This document shows, piece after piece, positions 1-11,322 of a stretch of 64,000 bases of DNA (within the stretch, counting starts at the first letter, position 1; the number at the start of each line of letters is the position of its first letter). Below the pieces are notes generated by a model. It was given only the letters and a program-made list of their open reading frames with translations, had not been told where the DNA came from and searched no databases. A program made the translations under genes and the position numbers. Origin of the DNA: Avena insularis (taxonomy: Eukaryota; Streptophyta; Magnoliopsida; Poales; Poaceae); the NCBI GenBank assembly GCA_023614405.1, contig CM042686.1, positions 467,264,740 to 467,328,739 of the forward strand, written 5' to 3'.

Positions 1-880
1 AGGGTCCTTTGTGCTAAATGTATGGACCTCGATGTAATTTCCCCCTTTTTAGGTCCATGTTGTAAAATGTACTCCCATTGACCGTGTAAAATTTTAACCT
101 AAAAGTAAGTGGTGAAATTTAAATGAATTTCAGCGTATAGTTGTCAACGAGTATGAACATTCTTTGATTTCAAGCCGAACGACCACAAGGTCAAGGCCAT
201 ATCTCTACATCATACTTTATTCTGATGATCGAGTATCCAAGAAATTGCATGGCGATAGATTTGGCCATATTGTGAAAACAATCGAAGAGAAAGTAGTATG
301 AAGAGTATGGCTCGATCAACTGCTCTCTCGAGAAGGAGCCGAACCCGATTGTTTTCTTTTCTCAATTTTAGGGTCCTTTGTACTAAATGTATGGACCTTT
401 ATGTAATTTTCCTATTTTTAGGTCCTTGATGTAGAATGTACTCCCACCGACAGTGTAAAATGCTAACCTAAAAGTAAGTGATCAATTTCAATGAATTTAA
501 GCATAGTTGTCAACAAGTATGAAAAAATCTCGGATTTTCAAGCCGAACGACCACGAGGTCAAGGCCACATCTCTACATCATACTTTATGTTGATGATCCC
601 ATATTCAAGAATTAGCATGGTGACAGATTTGGACATATTTTGAAAACAATCGAAGAGGAAGTAGTATGAAGAGTATGGCTCGACCAACTGCTCTCTCGAG
701 AAGGAGCCGAACCCGACTATTTTCTTTGCTCAATTTTAGGGTCCTTCGTGCTAAATGTATGGACCTCGATGTAATTTTCCCTTTTTTAGGTCCTTTATGT
801 AGAATGTACTTTATGCTTATGATCCGATATCCAAGAATTTGCATGCCGACAAATTTGGCCATCTTTTGTAAACAATCGAA
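1..880. repeat. Satellite array, block I, monomers 1-3
   Basis: Tandem satellite DNA. Unit landmarks beginning AGGGTCCTTTGTGCTAAAT lie at 1, 370 and 738, giving units of 369 and 368 bp. The third unit is internally shortened: after the GGTCCTTTATGTAGAATG landmark it jumps to the part reading CTTATGATCC..ATATCC, losing roughly 150 bp. It ends near 880 in an A-rich tail. The array begins exactly at the window edge, so it probably continues to the left. The same three units, including the shortened third, recur at 6723, 7092 and 7461. I do not recognise the satellite family. Confidence 0.9.
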
Positions 881-1044
881 GATATTAAAAACAAAAAAGG
901 ATCAATTTCTTTTTTCGATGTGATAGGAATTTATTTTCTGAAAAGCAAGTAAGAAGAATTTATTTCTTTTTTCTGTTAAAAAATAAAGAGCGAGAAGAGA
1001 CTATATGAGCACAGAGGAGGCAGCGAGAGAGCTGCGAAGAGGAT

Positions 1045-1160
1045 TTGAAGGCGGTGCGATGTTAGAGCAAAGCTGGGATGGGTTCCTGACACGAGGTACA
1101 AGGTACAGTGAGTAGAGTAAATTTCAGGACCACGATATGTATGCATGCAAAATAAAATGT
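1045..1160 (+). other. Exon-like fragment, copy 1
   Basis: A short stretch reads as protein (residues GFEGGAM..SWDGFLTR) and is followed by a GT...TTTCAG interval and then GACC..ATATG. Near-copies occur at 7768-7880 and, more diverged, at 54070-54212. The conserved reading and candidate splice sites suggest a captured exon boundary, but the interval here is only about 30 bp, shorter than a working plant intron. I do not recognise the source gene. Confidence 0.3.
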
Positions 1161-1188
1161 GTTTTCTCTGTCCTTCACTCCCTCATCA

Positions 1189-1474
1189 GGTTAGTCATAG
1201 TGGGAGTAACTTGGGTAGTACTGTAGTAACATAGTCCTACATGTATTGCCAACAGTAAACATTTAGATGACATGACATGCAATTAAATGATGAAAGAGAG
1301 CCTCGTGGTAACTACCTATGTTAACATCATACATTTCAAGACAAAATGAGTCTACATTGCAATAAACGAGGCTTTGCAGATACCACACCTATATTATTTT
1401 CCACTATGGAGGTAGTAACTTAGACTAGTAACATATGCATGTTAGTATCAAGATACTCCCCACTATGACCAGCC
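1189..1474. mobile_element. MITE with GG(T/C)T(A/G)GTCATAGTGGG inverted ends
   Basis: The left end GGTTAGTCATAGTGGGAG is matched inverted by the right end (..CCCCACTATGACCAGCC). The element is flanked by TCA on both sides, a 3-bp duplication of the kind made by PIF/Harbinger transposases. It has no coding capacity. The interior includes GTAACATAG/ACTAGTAAC motifs that recur as fragments at about 26.9 and 31.1 kb. Superfamily assignment rests on the 3-bp TSD alone. Confidence 0.7.
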
Positions 1475-1654
1475 TCAACACCCCACACCCCGACCGACTG
1501 ATCTCTCCCTCGTCCACAAAGTGGCACTACGCACGCGCATCGACCGACAACCTGCCTTGTGTCGGTGGCTCCGTGTATGTGTCTGGCATGTTCGTCAGCT
1601 GCGTTGGTGGAACCATTTTGGTCCTTGGCAGAAAAAAGTATTACTACTACAGTA

Positions 1655-1771
1655 CTCCCTCGGTTTCAAAATATAAGATGTTTTAGCTTTGTGAAAGGAG
1701 TGTATCTAGACTTCTTTTAGTGTGTAGGTTCATCAAGATTTGGAGTGACTCTACACATTAAAAGGGATCTA
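1655..1771. mobile_element. Truncated Stowaway MITE
   Basis: It begins at a TA with CTCCCTCGGTTTCAAAATATAAG, the usual Stowaway head, and runs through TTTAGTGTGTAGG, but its 3' half is missing. The intact counterpart at 8379-8544 shows that about 170 bp was deleted here. The junction has a shared TAC, consistent with a microhomology deletion. Confidence 0.8.
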
Positions 1772-1987
1772 TATACGAGTACTACTTAAGTGCTGGACAA
1801 GGGATTGGTTTATCTGGCCAGCAAAAAAAAGTCCCATCGCATTAGATGCTCACCATTATGATCTGACCAGCCTTCCTACTCCGCACTACTCCACCTCCAT
1901 ACCCTAGGAAGAGGAAGCACCAAGCACACCCGCAACAAGCTGGTTCGAAAGTGAGGAGCGCTCCTTTTTTCAGTGAAGCAAGTAGTA

Positions 1988-2225
1988 CTCCCTCCTTCCC
2001 AAATTAGGACGCGTATTACTTTTGGTCAGAGTCAAATTTAATAAACTTTGACTAAATGTACGACATCAACTCAATGTTATTAGAATCATCATGGACTATA
2101 TTTTCATATTATATGCATTTGTCATTAGAAAAGTCAGTATGTTTTTACATATGGTTGGTCGAACTTTATAAAGATTGACTTTGACCAAACCTAATATGCG
2201 TCCAAAATTGGGAAAGAGGAAGCAG
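1988..2225. mobile_element. Stowaway-like MITE, copy 1
   Basis: The left end CTCCCTCCTTCCCAAATTAGGACGC follows a TA. The right arm reads GACTTTGACCAAACCTAATATGCGTCC..AATTGGGAAAGAGG, inverted relative to the left arm. The right terminus merges into satellite sequence (AAAGAGGAAG.AGTATGAAG is also a satellite motif), so that boundary is approximate. The counterpart is at 8875-9112. Confidence 0.7.
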
Positions 2226-2484
2226 TATGAAGAGTATGGCTCGATCAGCTGCTCTCTCGAGGAGTCGTACCCGACTATTTTCAATTCCTTGTTTGGTTTT
2301 AGGGTCCTTTGTGCTAAATGTATGGACCTCGATGTAATTTTCCCTTTTTTAGGTCCTTGATGTAAAATGTAGTCCCACCATCCATGTAAAATTCTAACCA
2401 ATAAGTCCACTTTGGTGAAATTTAAATGAATTTAAGCTTACTTCTCAACGGGTATGAACATTCTTGGATTTCAAGCCGAACGAC
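2226..2484. repeat. Satellite monomer segment left of solo LTR
   Basis: Satellite sequence resumes at AGTATGAAGAGTATGGCTCG; the unit landmark is at 2301. It is cut by the solo LTR and continues at 4070. The corresponding uninterrupted unit in block II starts at 9188 and gives the empty site. Confidence 0.85.
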
Positions 2485-4069
2485 TGATACATTGCAAATG
2501 TATCTATAATTTTTGATGTTGCATGCTTGGTTTTATTTACTTTCTTGTGTTTTGTCCACACTTTGGAGTACTTTTCATATGATTTCTTGGACTAACCTAT
2601 TAACAAGAGCCACAGTGCCAGCTGCCTGTTTTCTGCTGTTTTTGGTTCCAAGAAGTCAGAAAATGAATATTCTCGAAATTGGACGGGACAAAAGCCAAAG
2701 TCACTATTTTACCGGAAGACATCTGGAGCCAGAATACGAGACGAAGAGGGGCTGGGGCCTGGCCACACCACCTGGTCGCACGGCCAGGCCTGGCCCGCGC
2801 CAAGGGGTGCTCCGGCCAACCCCAGCACCCCCTCGGCCTCTCCTTCCGCCTATATATTGCCTCTGATAGGAAAACCCTAAGTACCCGATCAAAATTCCAC
2901 GAAAGAGTCTGTAGCCGCCGTCATCTCCATCCCTAGATCGGGAGGGATTTGAAGGTATTCTCGGCACCCTGCCGGAGAGGGGAATTCACCCTGGAGGCCT
3001 TCTTCATCATCATGCAAGCCTATGGTGTGATGAGTGAGTAGTTCATCTCTAGACTACGGGTCCATGTAGTAGCTAGATGGCTGGTTCTCCTCCTTTGTGC
3101 TTTCATGTTTAGATCTTGTGAGCTCCGTTCATGATCAAGATCATCTATTTGTAATTATACATGTTGTGTTTGTGGGGATCCGATGGATATTGAGATGCTA
3201 TTTCAGATTGATTATTGATTCTATCATGTCTTTGTTATTTGTGATCTTGCATGCTTTCCGTTGTTAGTAGCTATCTTGGCCAAGTAGATGCTAGCAACTC
3301 CAAGAGTTAGTATTTATGCTCGATAGTGGGTTCATGCCTCCGTAACTGGGAAGTGACATAAATCTCTAAGGTACTAGATGTGCTGTTGCTACTAGGAGAA
3401 AACAACAATCCTTTGTTCAGAGAACAATCGTATTGTTTACTTTACCTTGATTAAATAAAGCAATAATCTGTTGCTTGCAACTTAATACTGGAGGGGGTTC
3501 GGATGATAACCTGAAGGTGGATTATTAGTCATAGATGCTGTTGGATGGCGGTCTATGTATAATGTTGTAATGCCAATCGAATCTCAAAGGAGTCAAGATG
3601 ATTAGTATATGCTTGTATACTTTCTCCATGTTTGTTAATTGCCCCGCTGTAATTTGTTCACCCAGCATGTTATCTATCTTAAGGAGAGCCACCTCTATTG
3701 AACTATGGACCCCGGTCCTTTCTTTTACATACAATCTACAAACTATTTACTACTTTGTGTTACTTTCTACAAACTATTACTTCCTTCCATTCGATACGTT
3801 TAATCCTTTCTTTCAGCAAAACCGGTGAGATTGACAACCTCATCGCAAGTTGGGGACAGAGTTCTGTGGTTGTGTTGTGCAGGTCTCCACGTTGTTGCTG
3901 GCACCGGTAGTGCGCCCTGCCAATGTTCAGCTAGCTACACCTTTGGGGTGTTTTTTTGCTCCTACTGGATTGATAACCTTGGTTTCGTACTGAGGGAAAA
4001 CTTACTGCTGTGCTCATCGTACCTTCCTCTTGGGGTTCCCCAACGAGCTCGTTAATACACGAGTCAGCA
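2485..4069 (+). mobile_element. Solo LTR of an Athila-lineage Gypsy retrotransposon
   Basis: 1,585 bp, beginning TGATACATTGC and ending GAGTCAGCA, with the perfect 5-bp duplication ACGAC at 2480-2484 and 4070-4074. Block II of the satellite (around 9364) preserves the empty site. The sequence is closely related to the two LTRs of the element at 41259-47910 and shares the GC-rich segment, the CCCTAAGTACCCGATC-type motif and the GGGTTCATGCCTC region. No internal domain is present, so this is the usual product of recombination between the two LTRs. Its 3' end lacks the primer-site-like tail seen in the 41-48 kb copies. Confidence 0.95.
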
Positions 4070-6722
4070 ACGACCAACGTCAAGGCCATATCAACATCAT
4101 ACTTTATGTTGATGGCCCCATACGAGAGAATTTCCATGCCAACAGATTGGGCCATATTTTGAAAACAATCAAAGAGGAAGTAGTATGAAGAGTTTGGCTC
4201 AGGTCAGCTGATGTTTCGAGAAGGAGCCAAACCATAAAGTTTTCCTTTTACAGTCCTTTGGGCTAAACGTATTGACCTCCATGTAAATTTCCCTTTTTAG
4301 GTCTTTGATGTAAAATATGATCCCACCGACCCTGTAAAATGCTAACCTAAAAGTAAGTGGTGAAATTTAAAAGAATTTAAACTTAACTGTCAACGAGTAG
4401 GAACTTTATTGGATTTCAAGCTGAACGACCACATGGTCAAGGCCATATCTCTACATCATACTTTATGCTGATGATCCCATATCCAAGAATTTGCATGGCG
4501 ACAAATTTTGCCATATTTATTAAACAGTCGAAGAGGAGGTAGTATGAAACATATGGCTCGATCAGCTGCTCTCTCGAGAAGGAGCCAAACCTAACTATTT
4601 TCTTTGCTCAATTTTAGGGTCATTTGTGCTAAATGTATGGACCTCAATGTAATTTTACCTTTTTAGGTACTTGATGTAAAATGTACTCCCACCGCCCGTG
4701 TAAATTCTAACCTAAAAGTAAGTGCTGAAATTGAAATGAATTTAAGCATAGTTGTCGACGAGTACGAAAAATTCTTGGATTTCAAGACGAACGACCGAGG
4801 TCAATGCCATATCAACATCATACTTTATGCTGATGACCCCATATCAGAGAATTGGCATGGCAACAGATTTGTCCATATTATTTTGAAAACAATCAAAGAG
4901 GAAGTAGTATGAAGAGTTTGGCTCAGATCAGCTAATCTCTCGAGAAGGAGACAAACCAATGCAACAAAAGGTTTTCCTTTTAGGCTCCTTTGTGCTAAAT
5001 GTATGAACATCGATGTATTTTCCCCCCTTTTTAGGTCCTTGATGTAAAATATGCTCCCACCGACCATGTAAAATGCTAACCTAAAAGTAAGTGGTGAAAT
5101 TTTATTGAATTTAAGCTTAGTTGTCAACGAGTATGAACTTTCTTAGATTTCAAGCCGAACAACCACAAGGTTAAGGCCATATCTCTACATCATACTTTAT
5201 GCTGATGATCCCATATCAAAGAATTTGCATGGTGACAGATTTGGCCATATTTTGAAAAAAATCAAAGAGGAAGTAGTATGAAGAGTATGGCTCGATCAGC
5301 TACTCTCATGAGAACGAGACGAACCCGACTATTTTCCTTGCTTGATTTTAGGGCCCTTTGTGCTAAATGTATGAACCTCGATGTAATTTACCCCCTTTTT
5401 AGGTCTAAAATTGCAAGTGGTGAAATTTATACGATTATTTTAAGCTTACTTGTCAACGAGTATGAACATTCTTGTATTTCAAGCCGAACAACCATGGTCG
5501 TCAAGGCCATATCAACATCATACTTTATGCTCATGATCCCATGTTAGAGAATGTACATGTCAACAGATTTGGCCATGTTCTGGAAACAATCGAAGAGGCA
5601 GTAGTATTAAGAGTTTGGCTCAGATAAGCTGATCTCTCGAGAAGGTGTCAAACCAGAATTTTTTCCTTTTAGGGTCCTTTATGCTAAATGTATGGACCTC
5701 AATGTAATTTTTTCTTTTTTGAGGTTCCTGATGTAAAATGTACTCCGATCGATAGTGTAAAGTTCTAACCTAAAATTAAGTGGTGAAATTTAAACTAATT
5801 TAAGCTTAGTTGTCAACGAGTATGAACCATTCTTCAATTTCAAGACGAACCACCAAGGTCAAGGCCATATCTACATCATACTTTATGCTCATGATCCCAT
5901 ATCCAAGAATTTGCATGCCGACAAATTTGGCCATACTTTGAAAACAATTGAAGATGAAGTAGTATGAAGAGTATGGCTCGATCAGCTACTCTCGTGAGAA
6001 GGAGCCGAACCCGATAGTTTTCCTTGCTTAATTTTAGGGTCCTTTGTGCTAAATGTGTGGACCTCGATGTAATTTCCCCCTTTTTAGGTCTAAAAGTGTA
6101 AGTGGTGAAATTTAGACGATTATTTTAAGCTTACTTGTCAACAAGTATGAACATTCTTGGATTTTAATCCGAACGACCCAGGTCGTCAAGTCCATATCAA
6201 CATCATACTTTATATGCTGATGATCCCATGTCAGAGAATTTGCATGGCAACAGATCTGGCCATGTTTTTAAAACAATCAAAGATGAAGTAGTATCAAGAG
6301 TTTGTCTTAGATCAGCTGATCTCTCGAGAAGGAGCCAAACCAGATTTTTTTCCTTTTAGGGTCCTTTATGCTAAATGTATGGACCTCGACATAATTTTTG
6401 CTTTTTTGAGGTCCTTGATGTAAAATGTACTCCGATCGACCATGTAAAGTTCTAACCTAAAAGTAAGTGGTGACATTTAAACAAATTTAAGCTTAGTTGT
6501 CAACAAGTATGAACCATTCTTGTATTTCAAGACGAACGACCAAGGTCAAGGCCATATCTACATCATACTTTATGCTGATGATCCCATATTCAAGAATTTG
6601 CATATCGACAAATTTGGCCATATTTTGAAAACAATCAAAGATGAAGTAGTATGAAGAGTGTGGATCGATTAGCTACTCTCTCGAGAAGGAGCCGAACCCG
6701 ACTGTTTTGCTTGCTTAATATT
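4070..6722. repeat. Satellite array, block I, right part
   Basis: Unit landmarks fall at about 4251, 4616, 4982, 5350, 5671, 6036 and 6358, giving spacings of 365, 366, 368, 321, 365, 322 and 365 bp. The last four units form two tandem 686-687 bp dimers, each a short unit followed by a long one (5350-6035 and 6036-6722). The short units lack about 45 bp after the CCCCCTTTTTAGGTC position. Block II retains only one such dimer. No transcription unit is evident. Confidence 0.92.
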
Positions 6723-7605
6723 AGGGTCCTTTGTGCTAAATGTATGGACCTTGATGTAATGTCCCCCTTTTTAGGTCCTTGTTGTAAAATGTACTCCCAT
6801 TGACCGTGTAAAATTCTAACCTAAAATTAAGTGGTGAAATTTAAACGATTTTCAGCTTATAGTTGTCAACAAGTATGACCATTCTTTGATTTCAAGCCGA
6901 ATGACCACAAGGTCGAGGCCATATCTCTACATCATACTTTATTCTGATGATCGAGTATCCAAGAAATTGCATGGCGTTAGATTTGGCCATATTGTGAAAA
7001 CAATCGAAGAGAAAGTAGTATGAAGAGTATGGCTCGATCAATTGCTCTCTCGAGATGGAGCCGAACCCGATTGTTTTCTTTGCTCAATTTTAGGGTCCTT
7101 TGTGTTAAATGTATGGACCTTTATGTAATTTTCCCCTTTTTAGGTCCTTGATGTAGAATGTACTCCCACCGACCGTGTAAAATGCTAACCTAAAAGTAAG
7201 TGATGAAATTTCAACGAATTTAAGCATAGTTGTCAACAAGTATGAAAAAATCTTGGATTTTCAAGCCGAACAACCACGAGGTCAAGGCCACATATCTACA
7301 TCATACTTTATGTTGATGATCCCATATTCAAGAATTTGCATGGTGACAGATTTGGACATATTTTGAAAACAATCGAAGAGGAAGTAGTATGAAGAGTATG
7401 GCTCGACCAACTGCTCTCTCGAGAAGGAGCCAAACCCGACTATTTTCTTTGCTCAATTTTAGGGTCCTTCGTGCTAAATGTATGGACCTCGATGTAATTT
7501 TCCCTTTTTTAGGTCCTTTATGTAGAATGTACTTTATGCTTATGATCCCATATCCAAGAATTTGCATGCCGACAAATTTGGCCATCTTTTGAAAACAATC
7601 GAAGA
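6723..7605. repeat. Satellite array, block II, monomers 1-3
   Basis: Landmarks at 6723, 7092 and 7461 reproduce the order and variants of 1-880 with an offset of about 6,722 bp, including the internally deleted third unit and its GAAGATATTAAAAAC tail. This marks a segmental repeat of the whole block rather than independent monomer amplification. Confidence 0.9.
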
Positions 7606-7767
7606 TATTAAAAACAAAAAAGAATCAATTTCATTTTTCGAAGTGATAGGAATTTATTTTCTGAAGAGCAAGAAGAATTTATTTCTTTTTCCTGTTAAAA
7701 AAATAAAGAGCGAGAAGAGACTATATGAGCACAGAGGAGGCAGCGAGAGAGCTACGAAGAGGAGGAT

Positions 7768-7880
7768 TTGAAGGCGGTGCAATGTCAGAGCAAAGTTGGG
7801 ATGGGTTCCTGACACGAGGTACATGGTATAGTGAGTAGAGTAAATTTCAGGACCACGATATGTATGCACACAAAATAAAA
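7768..7880 (+). other. Exon-like fragment, copy 2
   Basis: Counterpart of 1045-1160. The residues read GFEGGAM..SWDGFLTR and are followed by GTACATGG..TTTCAG. It differs from copy 1 at a few positions without breaking the short frame. Confidence 0.3.
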
Positions 7881-7911
7881 TGTGTTTTCTCTGTCCTTCA
7901 CTACCTCATCA

Positions 7912-8196
7912 GGTTAGTCATAGTGGGAGTAACTTGGGTAGTACTGTAGTAACATAGTCCTACATGTATTGCCAACAGTAAACATTTAGATGACATGACA
8001 TGCAATTAAATGATGAAAGAGAGCCTCGTGGTAACTACCTATGTTAACATCATACATTTCAAGACAAAATGAGTCTACATTGCAATAAACGAGGCTTTGC
8101 AGATACCACACCTATATTATTTTCCACTATGGAGGTAGTAACTTAGACTAGTAACATATGCATGTTAGTATCAAGTTACTCCCCACTATGACCAGC
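7912..8196. mobile_element. MITE with GGTTAGTCATAGTGGG inverted ends, copy 2
   Basis: Same element and same TCA flanks as 1189-1474. It was present before the block duplication, since both copies sit at homologous positions. Confidence 0.7.
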
Positions 8197-8378
8197 CTCA
8201 ACACCCCACACCCCGACCGACTGATCTCTCCCTCGTCCACAAAGTGGCGCTGCGCACGTGCATCGACCGACAACCTGCCTTGTGTCGACGGCTCCGTGTA
8301 TGTGTCTAGCGTGTTCATCAGCTGCGTTGGTGGGAACCATTTTGGTCCTTGGCGGCAAAAAGTATTACTACTAAAGTA

Positions 8379-8544
8379 CTCCCTTTGTTTCAAAATATAA
8401 GATGTTTTAGCTTTGTGAAAGGAGTGTATCTAGACTTCTTTTAGTGTGTAGGTTCATCAAGATTTGGAGTGACTCTACACATTAAAAGGGATCTATTTAC
8501 ACTCCTTTCACAAAGCTAAAACATCTTATATTTTTAAACAGAGG
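8379..8544. mobile_element. Intact Stowaway MITE
   Basis: 166 bp, flanked by TA at 8377-8378 and 8545-8546. The head CTCCCTTTGTTTCAAAATATAAG is matched inverted by CTTATATTTTTAAACAGAGG at the tail. The inner arm AGCTTTGTGAAAGGAGTGTA is also present inverted. Full-length counterpart of the truncated copy at 1655. Confidence 0.88.
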
Positions 8545-8656
8545 TAGTACAATAGAGTAGCAATTCAAACTTTCCCGGTTTCGAAATTTTCACTTCCTTC
8601 ACAAACATCAGGGGGAAGGATATTCAAAAGATTGCCATTCGCAGTACTACTAGTAC
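8541..8656. repeat. 116 bp segment shared with 12789-12904
   Basis: Runs from GAGGTAGTACAATAGAGTAGC to CGCAGTACTACTAGTAC and is almost identical to 12789-12904. In both places it follows directly on a Stowaway element, but the two Stowaways are of different subfamilies. Confidence 0.85.
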
Positions 8657-8874
8657 AAGTACGAGTACTACTTAAGTGCTAGACAAGGGATTGGTTGATC
8701 TGGCCAGCAAAAAAAGTCCCATTGCATCGGATGCTCACCATTATGATCTGACCAGCCTTCCTACTCCGCACTACTCCACCTCCATACCCTAGGAAGAGGA
8801 AGCACCAAGCACACCCGCAACAAGCTAGTTCGAATGTGAGGAGCGCTCCTTTTTTTCCGGTGAAGCAACTAGTA

Positions 8875-9112
8875 CTCCCTCCTTCCCAAATTAGGACGCG
8901 TATTACTTCTAGTCAGAGTCAAATTTAATAAACTTTGACTAAATGTATGACATCAACTCAATGTTATTAGAATCATCATGAACTATTTTTTTATATTATA
9001 TGCATTTGTCATTAGAAAAGTCAGTATATTTTTACATATAGTTGGTCGAACTTTATAAAGATTGACTTTGACCAAACCTAATATGCGTTCAAAATTGGGA
9101 AAGAGGAAGCAG
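8875..9112. mobile_element. Stowaway-like MITE, copy 2
   Basis: Same element as 1988-2225: left end CTCCCTCCTTCCCAAATTAGG after TA, inverted right arm, 3' end merging into satellite at GGAAGCAGTATGAAG. Confidence 0.7.
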
Positions 9113-9114
9113 TA

Positions 9115-11322
9115 TGAAGAGTATGGCTCGATCAGCTGCTCTCTCGAGGAGTCGTACCCGACTGTTTTCAATTCCTTGTTTGGTTGTAGGGTCCTTTGTG
9201 CTAAATGTATGGACCTCGATGTAATTTTCCCTTTTTAGGTCATTGATGTAAAATGTAGTCCCACCATCAGTGTTAAATTCTAACCAATAAGTGTAAGTGG
9301 TGAAATTTAAACGAATTTAAGCTTATTTCTCAACGGGTATGAACATTCTTGGACTTCAAGCCGAATGACCAAGGTCAAGGACATATCAACATCATACTTT
9401 ATGTTGATGGCCCCATACGAGAGAATTTGCATGCCAACAGATTGGGCCATACATTGAAAACAATCAAAGAGGAAGTAGTATGAAGAGTTTGTCTCAGATC
9501 AGCTGATGTCTCGAGAAGGAGCCGAACCAGAAAGTTTTCCTTTTACGGTCCTTTGGGCTAAATGTATGGACCTCCATGTAAATTTTCCTTTTTAGGTATT
9601 TGACGTAAAATATGATCCCATCGACCATGTAAAATGCTAACCTAAAAGTAAGTGGTGAAATTTAAATGAATTTAAGCTTAGCTATCCATGAGTAGGAACT
9701 TTCTTGGATTTCAAGCCGAATGACCAAATGATCAAGGCCATATATCTACATCATACTTTATGCTGATGATCCCATATCCAAGAATTTGCATGGCGACAAA
9801 TTTGGCCATATTTGTAAAACATTCGAAGAGGAGGTACTATGAAACGTATGGCTCGATCAGCTGCTCTCTCGAGAAGGAGCCGAACCCGACTATTTTCTTT
9901 TCTCAATTTTAGGGTCATTTGTGCTAAATGTATGGACCTCAATGTAATTTTCCCTTTTTAGGTGCTTGATGTAAAATGTACTCCCACCGCCCGTGTAAAA
10001 TTCTAACCTAAAAGTGAGTGGTGAAGTTGATACGAATTTAAGCATAGTTGTCGACGAGTATGAAAATTTCTTGGATTTCAAGACGAACGACCAAGGTCAA
10101 TGCCATATAAACATCATACTTTATGCTGATGACCCATATCAAAGAATTTGCATGACCCATATTACTTTGAAAACAATCGAAGATGAAGTAGTATGAAGAG
10201 TTTGGCTCAGATAAGCTAATCTCTTGAGAAAGAGCTGAACCAATGCAACAAAAGGTTTTCCTTTTAGGGTCCTTTCTGCTAAATGTATGGACATCGATGT
10301 AATTTTCCGCTTTTTTAGGTCCTTGATGTAAAATATGCTCCCACCGACCGTGTAAAATTCTAACCTAAAATTAAGTGGTGAAATTTTAATGAATATAAGC
10401 TGAGTTGTCAATGAGTATGAACTTTCTTAGATTTCAAGCCGAACGACCACAAGGTCAAGCCCATATCTGTACATCATACTTTATGCTGATGATCCCATAT
10501 CAAAATAATTTGCATGGCAACAGATTTTGCCATATTTTGAAAAAAATCAAAGAGGAAGTAGTATGAAGAGTATGGCTCGATCAGCTACTCTCGTGACAAG
10601 GAGCCGAACCCTACTATTTTCCTTGCTTGATTTTAGGGTCCTTTGTGCTAAATGTATGGACCTCAATGTAATTTACCCCCTTTTTAGGTCAAAAAGTGTA
10701 AGTGGTGAAATTTATACGATTATTTTAAGCTTACTTGAAAACGAGTATGAACATTCTTGGATTTCAAGCCGAACGACCATGGTCATCAAGGCCATATCAA
10801 CATCATACTTTATGCTCATGATCCCATGTTATAGAATGTGCATGGCAACAAATTTGGCCATGTTTTGGAAACAATCATAGAGGAAGTAGTATTAAGAGTT
10901 TGGCTCAGATCAGCTGATCTCTCGAGAAGAAGTCGAACCAGAATTTTTTCCTTTTAGGGCCCTTTATCCTAAATGTATGGACCTCGATGTAATTTTTTTT
11001 CTTTTTTGAGGTTCCTGATGTAAAATGTACTCCGATCGACCGTGTAAAGTTCTAACCTAAAAGTAAGTGGTGAAATTTAAGCGAATTTAAGCTTAGTTGT
11101 CAATGAGTATGAACCATTCTTCAATTTCAAGACAAACCACCAAGGTCAAGGCCATATCTACATCATACTTTATGCTCATGATCCCATATCCAAGAATTTG
11201 CATGTCGACAAATTTGGCCATATTTTGAAAACAATTGAAGATGAAGTAGTATGAAGAGTATGGCTCGATCAGCTACTCTCGTGAGAAGGAGCTAGACCGG
11301 ACTGTTTTCCTTGCTTAATTTT
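9115..11322. repeat. Satellite array, block II, right part
   Basis: Landmarks at about 9188, 9545, 9911, 10266, 10635 and 10956 match the block I units from 2301 to 5671, one for one. Only one 688 bp short-long dimer (10635-11322) is present where block I has two. At 10014-10196 the monomer reads open for 60 codons on the plus strand, including residues LYADDP, whereas other monomers carry stops in that phase. Confidence 0.9.

Larger units (their letters stand above)
7606..9114. other. Non-satellite spacer of block II (homologous to 881-2227)
   Basis: This spacer aligns throughout with 881-2227 but is longer, because the block I copy lost about 170 bp that here holds the second half of a Stowaway and an adjoining 116 bp segment. 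It contains three MITEs, the exon-like fragment (7768-7880), and stretches such as CAAGCTAGTTCGAATGTGAGG and the TAGGAAGAGGAAGCACC region with no recognisable coding capacity. Confidence 0.8.

Noticed and set aside
605..862. 85-codon frames in the satellite (minus 605-862, plus 666-923 and similar)
   Set aside because: They follow the monomer period, break in most monomers and have no recognisable domain.
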